Source: Patescibacteria group bacterium (lineage in GTDB: Bacteria; Patescibacteriota; Microgenomatia; Woykebacterales; 2-01-FULL-43-14). From it: a DNA stretch of 38,319 nucleotides. The stretch is from positions 1-38,319 of the forward strand of contig JAMCZT010000008.1 in assembly GCA_023485445.1 (NCBI GenBank), read 5' to 3'. The notes under the pieces are model-generated. The model saw nothing but the letters and a program-made list of their open reading frames with translations. It searched no databases and was not told the origin of the DNA. Both the position numbers and the translations under genes were made by a program. Position 1 is the stretch's first letter; every line of letters begins with the position of its first letter. Shown here in pieces: positions 17,278-27,600 of this stretch.

Positions 17278-20200
17278 ATGGGAAGAAAATTTATACTTGT
17301 TACCGCTTCAATTATTATTTTTCTTATTGGCCTAAACCTTCTTAATAAAAATAATAATTCGATAAATTTACCCTCTAAAATCCAAGCCCAAACATTAGAC
17401 TCCGACTGGCCTCAATTAGGACACGACTCTCAAAAAAGTAATGCTACTAACCAAATTGTAAATGGTCCTTATCGCTTTTATTGGAGATGGACAGATGTGC
17501 CCATTGCTTCTCGAATTCAACCGGTAATATTTAATGGGACTATGTTTGTAGGAGGGCTAAATGGAACTTTCTATGCTCTTGATGCTGCAGCTGATACTCG
17601 AGGACAAGCTCCTAGGATAGTCTGGCAAAGAGATCTCAAAGACCCAACAGGAGCACTTAACTCACCCATTAGATCTGGAGCCGGAGTTGATGATGCAACC
17701 AATACAGTTGTTGTAGGTACTCAACATGGAGTAATTTATGGTTTGGATATTGCAACAGGCAATGTGGGGGGTAGTCCAAAATGGACTGTCCAAACTGGAG
17801 GAGCTATTTTAGCCTCTCCTCTTATGTATAATGGAGTAGCTTATCTTGGTTCCTCAGATGGTAACTTCTATGCCATAAATACTGCTGACGGAAATGTCTT
17901 GTGGAAGCATCCAATTACTGATCCGGTTAAAGGTAATGTACCTATATTAGGTTCAGCTGCCTTATCTGCAGATGGATCGAGACTTTTCTTTGTGGCGGAA
18001 AATGTTCAGGCTTATGCTTTAAATACTGCTGATGGATCCGAAAGCTGGAACCAGCAACTCCAAGGCCAATCTGGAGCTGACCGCTGGCCAGTAGTGTTGG
18101 GTAACACTGTAGTTTTTAGAACCCAGCCAATTAGAAATTTATGGGATCTTTTACATGAAGGTGATACTGTCATGGATTCTGCAGGAACTGTTTTGGCTGA
18201 TTGGAGTGCTGACTGGAATATTGTTAGACCCCAAATTATTAATAACTTGACTGCAAGTCCTGTCAACCAGACCCTTTTTGTTTTAGATGTTAATACCGGA
18301 CAATCAAAGGGAGTGGCTCCGGTTTTGGCTACTTATGGTACTCAAGATCCGCCCGCTCCACCTACTGTTTATAATCAAATGTTTTATCTTCCTTACCGAG
18401 CCCGTCATGGAATTCAAACAGATGGCGGATCTGTCCATGTGACTACCAGATATGATGCAGAACTCGGAAGAATGGATCCAACAACTTTGGATATTGCAGG
18501 GCTTACTACTGCTGACACCTTTACTTATCAGTTCCGGATGACCTCTGATGAACAATCTGTTCCTACACTGGCTGGCAATTTACTTTTAATGGACAGTTGG
18601 GAAAGGTTAGGTGGGGTACAACTGACTGCATCTACCAATGGTAATTTGGTTGCTATTGCTCAAAGAGCAGCTAATGATTCTTGCGGTTGGGGGCCAGGTG
18701 GAAACCAAATTGTTTTTTCCGAAAACTGTCCTTCTGCTGGACCTTTGACTACAGAAGGAAGAGCTAGAGCAGGAGCAGTGGTAGGTTCTGGCAGGATCTT
18801 CTGGCATGTCGATGCTGTTACCGATGCCAATGGTAGTGGCTATGAATTTTCTGGCAGTGGCTTAGGGGCAATTGGTCCAGCCACTGGAGGTACGACCATA
18901 CCTTTACCTGCAGGAACTGCGCTTTCTCCAATTAGTCCGCTACCATCCAGAGCAGCCACTCCTTCAGCTCAGGCTTTGCTCAATTACATTACCACTGAAC
19001 CAACGCGTCCGGTTGCTGCCCCGACTGATTTAACGACAAAATTAGAGCAGGAAATCCAAAAAATAGTTAGCGCCAATGGTCATTTATTACCTTTATTTAT
19101 TCAGCCGGGAGGATTCAACCCTCTAGGTTCTTATCCCCAAGATACTAATAACCCACCTGAGCCGGCTGTTGTAGCTGGGTCAGATGCATTTTGGTTTGAT
19201 CCGGGTGAACAAGTTCTGACTTTATCACAAGCGTATCCTTATCTTAATCCAACTCTTCAAGGACAGCTTAAAACTTATTTGCAGACTGAGATTAATCGAT
19301 TTTCACCCTTACAAATGCTTCCCTATGGTGCATCTTACGGATCATCCGGTGATTGGTTAAGAACTGGAGTCTCTCGAGAGTTTTATCCAGTGACAATTCG
19401 CAGTAGTCTAGGTACTGGTAACCTTGGAAGTTGGCCACCACCGGCACCAGCTATTCAAACTATATATTCTCTGTGGGCCTACGCCAAATATGTTGATGGT
19501 TTTGGTCCAACCTCTTATGTAGCCACAAATTGGACCAGTATTAAAAATCTATTTGATGCCAAAAAAGGCACTGTAAATAATTATGCGAGAATTGCCGGAG
19601 CAATTGGGTACTCTCGTATAGCTGCTCAACTTGGTCATACTGCTGAAGCCACCGAGGGACAAAACGTGGCTATTGCTGCCATGCAAAACGGAGTAAATTT
19701 CCAGAATTGGTTAGACGTTGCTGACAATGTTTATACTCCCACAACTCCCGATTATAGGCAAAACCAACTAAATAGAGAGCCTGGATTCCGAGGTCAGGTG
19801 TTTTTTGGTCTGACACCGGAAATTGGGAGGTTTTTAAGGGATACTAATAATACTCCAGTTAATACCTTTATTAATCGGTTGACCCATTACACCAATAATG
19901 ATTACCTTTGGTATGTAACTCGGGTAGGTATACAAGGAGAGGCGGGTGAAAATAGTTTCCAAAATCCTGAACTAGGCTGGTCTGTTTTCTTGGCTCAAGC
20001 GTATATTAATGGAGCCAGTCAACAGCAACTGAGGTATTGGTTAGACAGGCCTTGGGGATTGGGTGACCTCTGGTATTTGCAAAAATTAGTTGCTACTATT
20101 GAGGCGCCTTCATCGGCTTTTTCTTTAGCTGATATCAACCAAGATAGTCAAGTTAATATTAAAGACATGGAAATCTTGTTTGATAATTGGAATATGCCAA

Positions 20201-20289
20201 AAAATCGAAGGGCAGATATCAATGGTGACGGAATAGTTAACAGTGTTGATTTTGCACTGGTTTTAAAGGATTGGGGTAAAGTAAAATGA
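17278..20289 (+). CDS. Secreted PQQ-type beta-propeller / helical-domain protein with dockerin
   Basis: This 1003-residue product has an N-terminal hydrophobic segment (about 5-21), a polar spacer and KIQAQT. The PQQ-like beta-propeller (about 40-530) opens DWPQLGHDSQKS and shows blades such as FYALDAA, IYGLDIATGN, FYAINTADGNVLWK and AYALNTADGSESW. After a Pro/Thr/Ala linker (about 540-575) comes a large helical domain (about 580-945) with EQVLTLSQAYPYLNP, YSLWAYAKYVDG and RPWGLGDLWYLQKL. The same helical motifs occur in four other proteins here. Its alternating helix and aromatic pattern suggests an (alpha/alpha)-toroid, as in many glycosidases and lyases, but I cannot name the family. The dockerin is at 951-1000 (DINQDSQVN, DINGDGIVN). 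The gene overlaps the next by 4 bp. CpG is sparse compared with genes on either side of the array. Confidence 0.8.
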   Translation: MGRKFILVTASIIIFLIGLNLLNKNNNSINLPSKIQAQTLDSDWPQLGHDSQKSNATNQIVNGPYRFYWRWTDVPIASRIQPVIFNGTMFVGGLNGTFYALDAAADTRGQAPRIVWQRDLKDPTGALNSPIRSGAGVDDATNTVVVGTQHGVIYGLDIATGNVGGSPKWTVQTGGAILASPLMYNGVAYLGSSDGNFYAINTADGNVLWKHPITDPVKGNVPILGSAALSADGSRLFFVAENVQAYALNTADGSESWNQQLQGQSGADRWPVVLGNTVVFRTQPIRNLWDLLHEGDTVMDSAGTVLADWSADWNIVRPQIINNLTASPVNQTLFVLDVNTGQSKGVAPVLATYGTQDPPAPPTVYNQMFYLPYRARHGIQTDGGSVHVTTRYDAELGRMDPTTLDIAGLTTADTFTYQFRMTSDEQSVPTLAGNLLLMDSWERLGGVQLTASTNGNLVAIAQRAANDSCGWGPGGNQIVFSENCPSAGPLTTEGRARAGAVVGSGRIFWHVDAVTDANGSGYEFSGSGLGAIGPATGGTTIPLPAGTALSPISPLPSRAATPSAQALLNYITTEPTRPVAAPTDLTTKLEQEIQKIVSANGHLLPLFIQPGGFNPLGSYPQDTNNPPEPAVVAGSDAFWFDPGEQVLTLSQAYPYLNPTLQGQLKTYLQTEINRFSPLQMLPYGASYGSSGDWLRTGVSREFYPVTIRSSLGTGNLGSWPPPAPAIQTIYSLWAYAKYVDGFGPTSYVATNWTSIKNLFDAKKGTVNNYARIAGAIGYSRIAAQLGHTAEATEGQNVAIAAMQNGVNFQNWLDVADNVYTPTTPDYRQNQLNREPGFRGQVFFGLTPEIGRFLRDTNNTPVNTFINRLTHYTNNDYLWYVTRVGIQGEAGENSFQNPELGWSVFLAQAYINGASQQQLRYWLDRPWGLGDLWYLQKLVATIEAPSSAFSLADINQDSQVNIKDMEILFDNWNMPKNRRADINGDGIVNSVDFALVLKDWGKVK

Positions 20290-21851
20290 AGAAACTCTTT
20301 TTAATTATCACTATTTTGGCCAGTACCGTAATCTTAGCTTTTATCTCTCAACCAAAGACTAGACACTCTCCTCCTAACCTTCCCGCTTTAGTCCAAGCTC
20401 AAACCACCGGTACCGATTGGCCTCAGGTTCAAAAAGATGCTGCTCACACCGGATATTCTTCTGAAACCTTAGGCACTAATTTCAAAGTAGCCTGGACTCA
20501 TCCTTTCCAGCCAGACAGAGTCCATCCTCAAGTCCAAGCTATTATCTACAAAGGTAAAGCTTTTGTAGGTACTGAAGGGGCTAATGGTCAAAAACCAACC
20601 CTTTATGCCCTAAATTCTACCAATGGCCAAGAAGTTTGGAAATTTGAAGCAGGTGGACCAATATTAAACTCAGTCGCTGCAGATAATGGCAAAGTCTTCT
20701 TTGGATCATTAGATGGAGCTGTTTATGCCATCTACACTGATACTGAAAATGGGCATACTCAAGGCCAACTTGCCTGGAAACAACAATTATCCCAAAGATT
20801 AGGCTTTTCAACAGCACCGATAGTAGCTGATAATAAGGTTATGCTGGGTGGACAGGATGGTTACTTTTATGCTTTGGATCCAGGAGATGGCCACACGATC
20901 TGGAGGTATGATGCCGATGCTCCTATTATTCAAACTGCTGCTTATGACCAGGGCAAAGTTTTCTTTGGCACGCTTGATATGTATGTTTATGGCTTAAATA
21001 CGTCTCCGGCAAATACTAATGATCCGGCATCTATTCTTGCTTGGAAGAGCGCTAAACTGGATGGTAAAGGTTTTAAAGATTATTGGCCAGTTGTTACTCA
21101 AGGTAAAGTACTGGCCAGACCCATACCCAAAGAACCATGGGTCTATACAGGTTTTCCGAATTTAGGCTTTCCTTTTGTCCAAATCTGGAGTGCTTCCGAT
21201 CCTAACTGGACATGGCTAAACACTAATAGTTCGGCTATAGCTGCCGGCCATGCTGCACAAGTGGCCGATATTATTAATTCGCAAAACAAAGCTATAGCTA
21301 GTTATGAGGCTAATCCGGGTAGCTTCCAGAAAAATCTTTATGTTTTGGATGAAAATACCGGTCGGGAACCTTTTGCCGTACCTCAGTGGATTGAGCAAAC
21401 CATGAACGGCACTCCGGCTGCCCCTTGTGTTGATCGGGATGGTAAACTAGTTACCCCCGTATCGTTTATCCGCAGTGGATGGGGCAGGCTCGAGTTGGCA
21501 ACAAGTAGCGGTCGGATTACTGATCTTTTGTATGATGGTTATGATTGGTATGAGCAGCCATTTAATTCGACAAGTGGGGGTAGTCCGGCTGGAATGGGTA
21601 ATCCTGATGAAAATTTGGCGGTTAGTTGTACGGCTAACTTAATTCTCTCCGCTCATCACATGGAGACAAACGCAAATTACACCGGAGCCTTTAATTTAGA
21701 TACCAGAAGATGGATACAAATTCCACCTGGTTACAGAAATAGCCAAATGTTTAACAATACCCAGGCCGGAGGCACTAATCCTTTCTCTATTTCCAACGGT
21801 ATGATTTATCATGTGGCGGTTAATGAATTAGTAGCCAGGACAACGAATTAA
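20286..21851 (+). CDS. Secreted PQQ-type beta-propeller protein lacking a dockerin
   Basis: The 521-residue protein starts with a signal segment (3-21) and VQAQT near residue 36. Only a PQQ-like propeller follows (about 42-518): it opens DWPQVQKDAAHTG and has blades LYALNSTNGQEVWKFE, VYAIYTDTENG, FYALDPGDGHTIWRYD and VYGLNTS. It ends at VNELVARTTN, exactly where propeller paralogues continue into a linker and helical domain. It therefore lacks the helical domain and dockerin found in the related products. The next ORF is in the same reading frame, separated only by this TAA plus three codons, and supplies the missing parts. It may be the front half of a split gene, or the pair may be the ancestral arrangement. 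It overlaps the upstream gene by ATGA. Confidence 0.78.
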   Translation: MKKLFLIITILASTVILAFISQPKTRHSPPNLPALVQAQTTGTDWPQVQKDAAHTGYSSETLGTNFKVAWTHPFQPDRVHPQVQAIIYKGKAFVGTEGANGQKPTLYALNSTNGQEVWKFEAGGPILNSVAADNGKVFFGSLDGAVYAIYTDTENGHTQGQLAWKQQLSQRLGFSTAPIVADNKVMLGGQDGYFYALDPGDGHTIWRYDADAPIIQTAAYDQGKVFFGTLDMYVYGLNTSPANTNDPASILAWKSAKLDGKGFKDYWPVVTQGKVLARPIPKEPWVYTGFPNLGFPFVQIWSASDPNWTWLNTNSSAIAAGHAAQVADIINSQNKAIASYEANPGSFQKNLYVLDENTGREPFAVPQWIEQTMNGTPAAPCVDRDGKLVTPVSFIRSGWGRLELATSSGRITDLLYDGYDWYEQPFNSTSGGSPAGMGNPDENLAVSCTANLILSAHHMETNANYTGAFNLDTRRWIQIPPGYRNSQMFNNTQAGGTNPFSISNGMIYHVAVNELVARTTN

Positions 21852-21860
21852 TTAAGATTT

Positions 21861-24638
21861 ATGACTAAAGATTTACGATTAAAGAATATCAATTGTCATT
21901 GCGAGCGTAAGCGAAGCAATCTTTATCTTTTGTTTAATGGATTGCCACGAATCCTTTGGACACTGGCAATGACATTAGTGTTACTTTCAACATTTAGTGT
22001 AAATGAGGTGCATGCCCAGACTGTGGATCCTTCGGTGTGGCAAACAGGAGCAACTGGATTAAGGGCCACTGCTAATAATGAAAGTAAAACAGCTGGGCTT
22101 TCAATTATTATCAAGGCGTCAAGTGTCCCGTTTATGTCCCTGCAGGGAGGGGTGAAAAATGGGGGGTGGGGAAGGGTTATAGGACCTACTACAGTTGATT
22201 TGGGTGAAATTAAATTACCTGGGATAAATCCTTCTCTCGTTTCCCAGGTGTCTGATTGGTCACATAATGAAATGTCTTTTACTAACAATTTAAATATTTG
22301 GATTTCCAGGCTTTCCCCGGCGGTATTAGTTCAAAACTTAAACAACTCTTTAAGATTATTTTCTGGTAATTTAAATGGAGGTGTATTTGCTCCTGGAAGC
22401 GCCATCGGCGAACCTTGGTATCAACAAGTGGTTCAAGGCAGAACTCCCTCGCCTGTCTATCCTAAATATATAGCATATTCCTCAGGCGGGAATATCAGGG
22501 TTCAACAAATCCCTGCTTCAGGAACTACTGCCTTAAGCCTGCCTGATTTAGATAGTAATTGGATCCTGGTTTGGTATGGCAATAATAGTTATTTTGTAGA
22601 TACAAAAAAACCGCTAACTTATTCAGGTACAAGTGATAATTATCCTGAATCAAATCTCGCCATACAATACACCTATCAAGCAGATCCCCCAATGTTAATT
22701 AAATTCCAAAATAATCCTACAAGTATTATTCAAACTTCTGAAGGAGGAATAGATTTAGCCTTTAATGGTAATTCTGGTTATACCTCAATGATGCCTCTTT
22801 TAGGCAGAGAACATTTGAAAGCAACAGACACAGAAGGATGGGGAACTTCTGGAACATTACCAGCAAATGTTTTGACTAAGATTAATTTCTGGAATACTAA
22901 CAACAGATTATGTTCTTATCCAACAACTGTCTCAGAAACCTATGCTTATGATACCAGTAGTGATACTTCAACTATCTCAGAAAATATCAATTACCTTAAT
23001 GTTTGTCTTGGAGGATCAACTACTTCAGGTTTTACTATCTTACCTCCATCTGTATCTTTGGCTAAAGACGCTTTAGGCACAAGCTTTAATATTTCTGGAA
23101 CGCCTACTGATGCTAATTATCCTACAGAATTTGGACCAATTATTGGAATTGATAATACTAACCATTATTCTTACTCCATTTCTGGCTTTAAAAAATATAC
23201 CGATGTAAAAAGAGTGGCAACTAATTCAAACGGAGCACCAGCTGATTTATTACAAAGCCTAATCGCTCAGGTGGATAAACTCATTGCTGCTGGGCATTTA
23301 GCTCCTTGGGTAGCTCATGATGCAGCTCAGGGTGATCTTACCGGCTCAGTGGAATTTATTAATCCTGCAGATACTATTTACCATTTAGCAGAAGTTATTC
23401 CAATTTTACCTGAACCTCAAAAAACCAATCTGATTAATTATCTTAAATCTGAAAGAACAAACTTTCCCCCAGAAACTGTTTATAATCTGTCACTAACTCA
23501 AGGAACAGCCAGAGAAGATTATGCTTTGCCTTTATCCAGAACATCAATTGGACCAACTTATGCTCAAAGATGGGAACAGTTTCGCTCAGACATATTTTTG
23601 AAGCAGATCCCGCTTTATAATTTCTATGCTTTGGCTAATTATTATGATGTTACAGGTGATACTGTTCCTTCTTCTGTTCTTACTGCAGCTGTTTCTGTAT
23701 TAAATGCAAATATGGCCGAGCAGGATTGGGCCACTTTTTATTGGTTTAAGGGGTTTGATCAACAAGAAGTAGCAGTGGAAAATGTTAACAGGCACTTAGC
23801 CGGACTTGTTGGCTTAACCAAACTTGCCAAAAAGGCTAACAATTCTCAAGTCGAAAATTTATCTCGGGCACTTTTAGCAAAAACTGCCCTAGAAAGAATT
23901 GCCTTTTTGGAATACCCAAGTTACCTTTATACTTCTGGTCTTATGGATTTGGCTTCACTACCTGCTAATTGGCAGCCTCTTCAGTTAACCACTGATTTTT
24001 ATGGATATATTATTAACTATAACTGGCAGAATGCCAATGATGATGTCCGTCAAATGTTAACTTTGAACCAATTTGAAAGTTACCTTTCTGATCATTCTGG
24101 TACCAGTAGGGTGTGGAGAAAAGCAGTCAATCCAGATTTGATTACTTTTAAAGGAATGGTGCCAGAAGCTTTCAGGTTTTTGGCTGACTTTGATAAATCA
24201 AAAGCAGAAATTTATGTTAAAAAGGTAGAAACTTATATTCCTTCCTGGTATCTAGCTTTAGATTCAGCTCAGGTTGGAGCAGAACATGGAACAAGCCATC
24301 CGGGTGATTCTTTCCAAATTTTTATGGCTAAGGATTTAATCAATGGAGAATCAGCACAAAACTTAGCTCGCTATACCAGTTTTCCCTGGCTTAATATTGG
24401 TGATTTTTTCTATATGCAAAAGCTGGCAGAAACTATTAAAGCTTATGAGGGAGTAACTTGGGAAGATCAAACATACTTAGCAGGGGACATTAACCAAGAT
24501 CATACCGTAAACTTAGATGATATCAAGATTTTGTTTGATAACTGGAATATGCCCAGAGATAGAAGGGCTGATGCCAATGGCGATGGGGTAGTCAACGGGG
24601 TAGACTTCGGCTTATTATTAAAAGACTGGGGGAAATGA
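21861..24638 (+). CDS. Secreted helical-domain protein with dockerin; 5' end overlaps a palindromic repeat
   Basis: The ORF (925 residues) begins in sequence that is partly a dispersed-type palindromic repeat; residues about 13-38 are its translation (NCHCERKRSN...). The real start may be the ATG at 21969, inside the terminal inverted repeat, giving 889 residues with signal peptide MTLVLLSTFSVNEVHA and mature start QT. A beta-rich domain (about 60-465; SNWILVWYGN, IDLAFNGNSGYTSMMP, VSETYAYDTSSD) matches the middle of the 1331-residue protein at the array end. The helical domain follows (about 470-865; VDKLIAAGHLAPW, NPADTIYHLAEVIPILP, NIGDFFYMQKLAETI), then the dockerin (874-925; DINQDHTVN, DANGDGVVN). 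There is no propeller of its own; the preceding gene supplies one. Neither candidate start has a clear Shine-Dalgarno sequence. CpG is very sparse. The enzymatic role is not identified. Confidence 0.8.
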   Translation: MTKDLRLKNINCHCERKRSNLYLLFNGLPRILWTLAMTLVLLSTFSVNEVHAQTVDPSVWQTGATGLRATANNESKTAGLSIIIKASSVPFMSLQGGVKNGGWGRVIGPTTVDLGEIKLPGINPSLVSQVSDWSHNEMSFTNNLNIWISRLSPAVLVQNLNNSLRLFSGNLNGGVFAPGSAIGEPWYQQVVQGRTPSPVYPKYIAYSSGGNIRVQQIPASGTTALSLPDLDSNWILVWYGNNSYFVDTKKPLTYSGTSDNYPESNLAIQYTYQADPPMLIKFQNNPTSIIQTSEGGIDLAFNGNSGYTSMMPLLGREHLKATDTEGWGTSGTLPANVLTKINFWNTNNRLCSYPTTVSETYAYDTSSDTSTISENINYLNVCLGGSTTSGFTILPPSVSLAKDALGTSFNISGTPTDANYPTEFGPIIGIDNTNHYSYSISGFKKYTDVKRVATNSNGAPADLLQSLIAQVDKLIAAGHLAPWVAHDAAQGDLTGSVEFINPADTIYHLAEVIPILPEPQKTNLINYLKSERTNFPPETVYNLSLTQGTAREDYALPLSRTSIGPTYAQRWEQFRSDIFLKQIPLYNFYALANYYDVTGDTVPSSVLTAAVSVLNANMAEQDWATFYWFKGFDQQEVAVENVNRHLAGLVGLTKLAKKANNSQVENLSRALLAKTALERIAFLEYPSYLYTSGLMDLASLPANWQPLQLTTDFYGYIINYNWQNANDDVRQMLTLNQFESYLSDHSGTSRVWRKAVNPDLITFKGMVPEAFRFLADFDKSKAEIYVKKVETYIPSWYLALDSAQVGAEHGTSHPGDSFQIFMAKDLINGESAQNLARYTSFPWLNIGDFFYMQKLAETIKAYEGVTWEDQTYLAGDINQDHTVNLDDIKILFDNWNMPRDRRADANGDGVVNGVDFGLLLKDWGK
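21894..21974. repeat. Palindromic dispersed-type repeat at the 5' end of a coding region
   Basis: An 81-bp element bounded by the inverted repeat TGTCATTGC / GCAATGACA, with inner repeats GCAATC / GATTGC. The sequence type (TGTCATTGCGAGCG...AAGCGAAGCAATC...GATTGC...GCAATGACA) is, to my knowledge, a widespread non-autonomous palindrome of many bacterial genomes, whose translation CHCERxxS is often seen as spurious peptide. Here it sits at the junction between the propeller gene and the helical-domain gene, and its right end supplies an in-frame ATG (21969-21971). Confidence 0.75.
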
Positions 24639-27600
24639 TGAAAAAAGTTCTCTTGACTTTCCTGGCCGTTCTTGCCCTCTGGACTTTTATTTATCAGAAA
24701 AACCAAGTCTACTTGATGAAAATTAACGCTCAGACCACTGGTCCTCAAATTGGTAGTATTAACGATAACCTTTCAGCTTATCCTAATTCCATCGTTCCGC
24801 AGTATTCTAAATTTGAACTTACTTTTAGTATTAACAACACTGTCGCAACGAATTTACAGTTTCCTTACGATGCTAGCCCACCCACCGGGTTGATTGGCAA
24901 AATTGGCCTTTCCGTGGACGGGCTTTTTACGACGGATAATTGGGCCACTACGATTACCCAACCTGGCTTTTTATATCAGGATTATGAGCAAACGGTGCAA
25001 AACAACCGAGAGCATCTTTATCCCAAAGGGGTACCGGTTTGGAAGATTCGCTTTGCGCCAAAGATTAAGGGAACTTATCATTATAAAATCAGAGCTACGG
25101 ATGACTCCGGAATAAATTATTATCCCACTAACGGTGATTTGACTTTTTCCGTGGGTGATTCACCACCAAGTAATCACGGTTTTATTCAGGTCAGTCCTAA
25201 TGATAAGCGCTACTTTGAATTTTCCGATGGTACACTCTTTAATCCTGCGGGGGTAAACGGGGGTTTTGACGCCAAAAACGATAGTTTGGTCACTCTTGAT
25301 CAAAAACTCACCCAACAATCTAACAACGGCCTCAACCTGTTCCGTCTTTGGATGAGCGGGACTTCAATTGCTGGGTCGGCTTGGTCTCCTTGGATCTGGT
25401 TTGGTGGGCCTTGGTATGGCGGTTATATTCCTAACTCAGCGCTTTGGGTGAACCCTCAAAAAAACCAGACCAACCCTCTTTATAACCCCACCGCCAGCAG
25501 CGAAGACTACATCTTTGCTCTAAACTATAATCCGCCCAACACTTCCGCCGCCTGTTTATTTACCGGCTGGATGAATCCGCCTATTTCAGTCAAACCCAGC
25601 ACAAAGTATCATTTTAAAGTTCGCGCTTTGGCAGAAAACGTTACCGGTCCAAGAAATTCTGCTCAAACTAACTATGGTTTAACGCTAAAAATTGCCGGTT
25701 GGCCCAACGCAGACGCCAATTCTTGTCCCGACGCGTTGTCTTCTTACTCAGCCCTAACGCCTTACCTTAACGGGAATGGCTGGCAGACGGTTGAAGCTGA
25801 CTACACTACGACAGGAAGTCAACAATTTATCGATTTTCTTTACATGGTCATGGACAACGTTAATACTGGTTCTTATGCTCACGTGGCCGAGGTTTCGATG
25901 AAGGAAGTTTTAGCCAACGGTTCGCTGGGACCGGAGATTTTAATTAAGAGCAAATCCGATATGCAGAACGACTTTAACTTACGCGAATCTTGGAAATGGG
26001 ATTATCTTTTCGATAGAGCGGCCGAAAAGAATATTTACTTTAAAACGGTCGTTTTAGAAAAAAACGATCGAGTCTGGAACATGATCAAACCAGACGGAAC
26101 CATGGATACCACCGAAAGCAACAACAATTTTTACGCCGTTGACCCTTCCGATTGGACGAAAGAAACTAAAGTGAGAAGATTGCAAGAATATTTTTGGCGG
26201 TACCTCGCCGCCAGGTGGGGATACTCGACGGCTGTCCACTCTTGGGAATTCGTGAACGAAGGCGACCCGTTTAGCGGATATCATTATACTTCTACCGAAG
26301 CTTTTGCCAAATATATGCATCAAAACGAACCAGAGCGACACTTGGTGGCCACTTCCAATTGGCATTCTTTTCCCGTCGATAGTTTTTGGGGCAATTCTGC
26401 CTATCCCGACGTTGATTATGCCGATATTCATGCTTACATTAACACTGGTAGTTACAATTGGTCGCCACCAACGGGAACCTATTTGGAGACAGATTCGGCA
26501 AACGTGATGGACAGTAAGGGCGGCTCGATCAGGGTACCAGCAGGGAAGAATAGTGTTAATGGTGATCTTGGTTATCCGGTTAAGGGTCAAGGAAAATGGA
26601 CAATTTCTGTTTGGATGAAAATAAATAATTACACTGGTAGTTGTCCTTACGGAATGTCTTCCGGCTTGGCCGGACCAATTTTTAGGATCAACATGGATGG
26701 AACGGGCGGTTTTACAAGAAGCATTCCTTACGATCCGACTGATCCCAATAAATATTACGTGTGTACCAACTCATTTACTGGAACGAAAGATTGGACCAAG
26801 TTTTCGGAAGCCTTCGATATCCCGGATAGCGTGTATCACAATCTTCGCGTGGGCTTTGACACTTCATATGCGACAACCGGCACCGCTTGGTTTGATAACT
26901 TAGAGATTACGGATCCAGCAGGGAAGAAGTTTTACGTTTTAGGCGATGGCACCTTTGATGATCAAGTTCGCCTTGATCAAGATACGGCAGTTTATGCTCA
27001 GAGCTTAAGTAGTTTATATAGTTCCGCCGGGCCAGCGGGCGCCGCCAAACCTACTATTCGAGGAGAAACCGGTATCGTTGATCCGTTGACAGGTGGCGAG
27101 TGGTCAGAACTGGCTAAAGACACCCAAGGAGTTTGGTTACATAAATTTATTTGGGGGCAGATAAATTCTGGCGGCATATCGAGCTTATACTGGTGGCAGG
27201 ATGCAATTAACAAAAATAATCTTTGGGGGCAGTTTAAGCCGTTTTCAAACTTTATGCAAGGTATTCCGATTAATAATGGTCATTATCAAGACGCGCAGAC
27301 TAGCGTTTCGGACAGTAATTTAAGAGCCTGGGGACAAAAAGATACTTTTAATGGCAAAGCTCATCTTTGGATTGATAACAAAACTGATACTTGGACCAAT
27401 GTCGTCAATAATCCGGGAACTGTTACCCCCGCTTCGGGAACAGTCACCTTTTCTGGAATGCCTATTGGGTCTTACAATATCGCTTGGGTCGATCCTTACA
27501 CCGGCAACACCATCAAAACTGAGACGCTCAACGTAAATGGCGCCGGAAATATTCTTCTTACGTTACCATCGACCTTAACCACCGACGTTGCTGTCAAAAT

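Noticed and set aside
21849-21851. Possible stop-codon recoding joining the 20286 and 21861 ORFs
   Set aside because: The stop is TAA, not the TGA reassigned to Gly in some CPR groups, and TGA serves as the normal stop of several genes here (for example uvrC). The downstream ORF also has its own signal peptide.
26054-26590. Minus-strand 178-residue ORF
   Set aside because: Antisense to the GH gene, including its catalytic segment; no recognisable domain or ribosome site.
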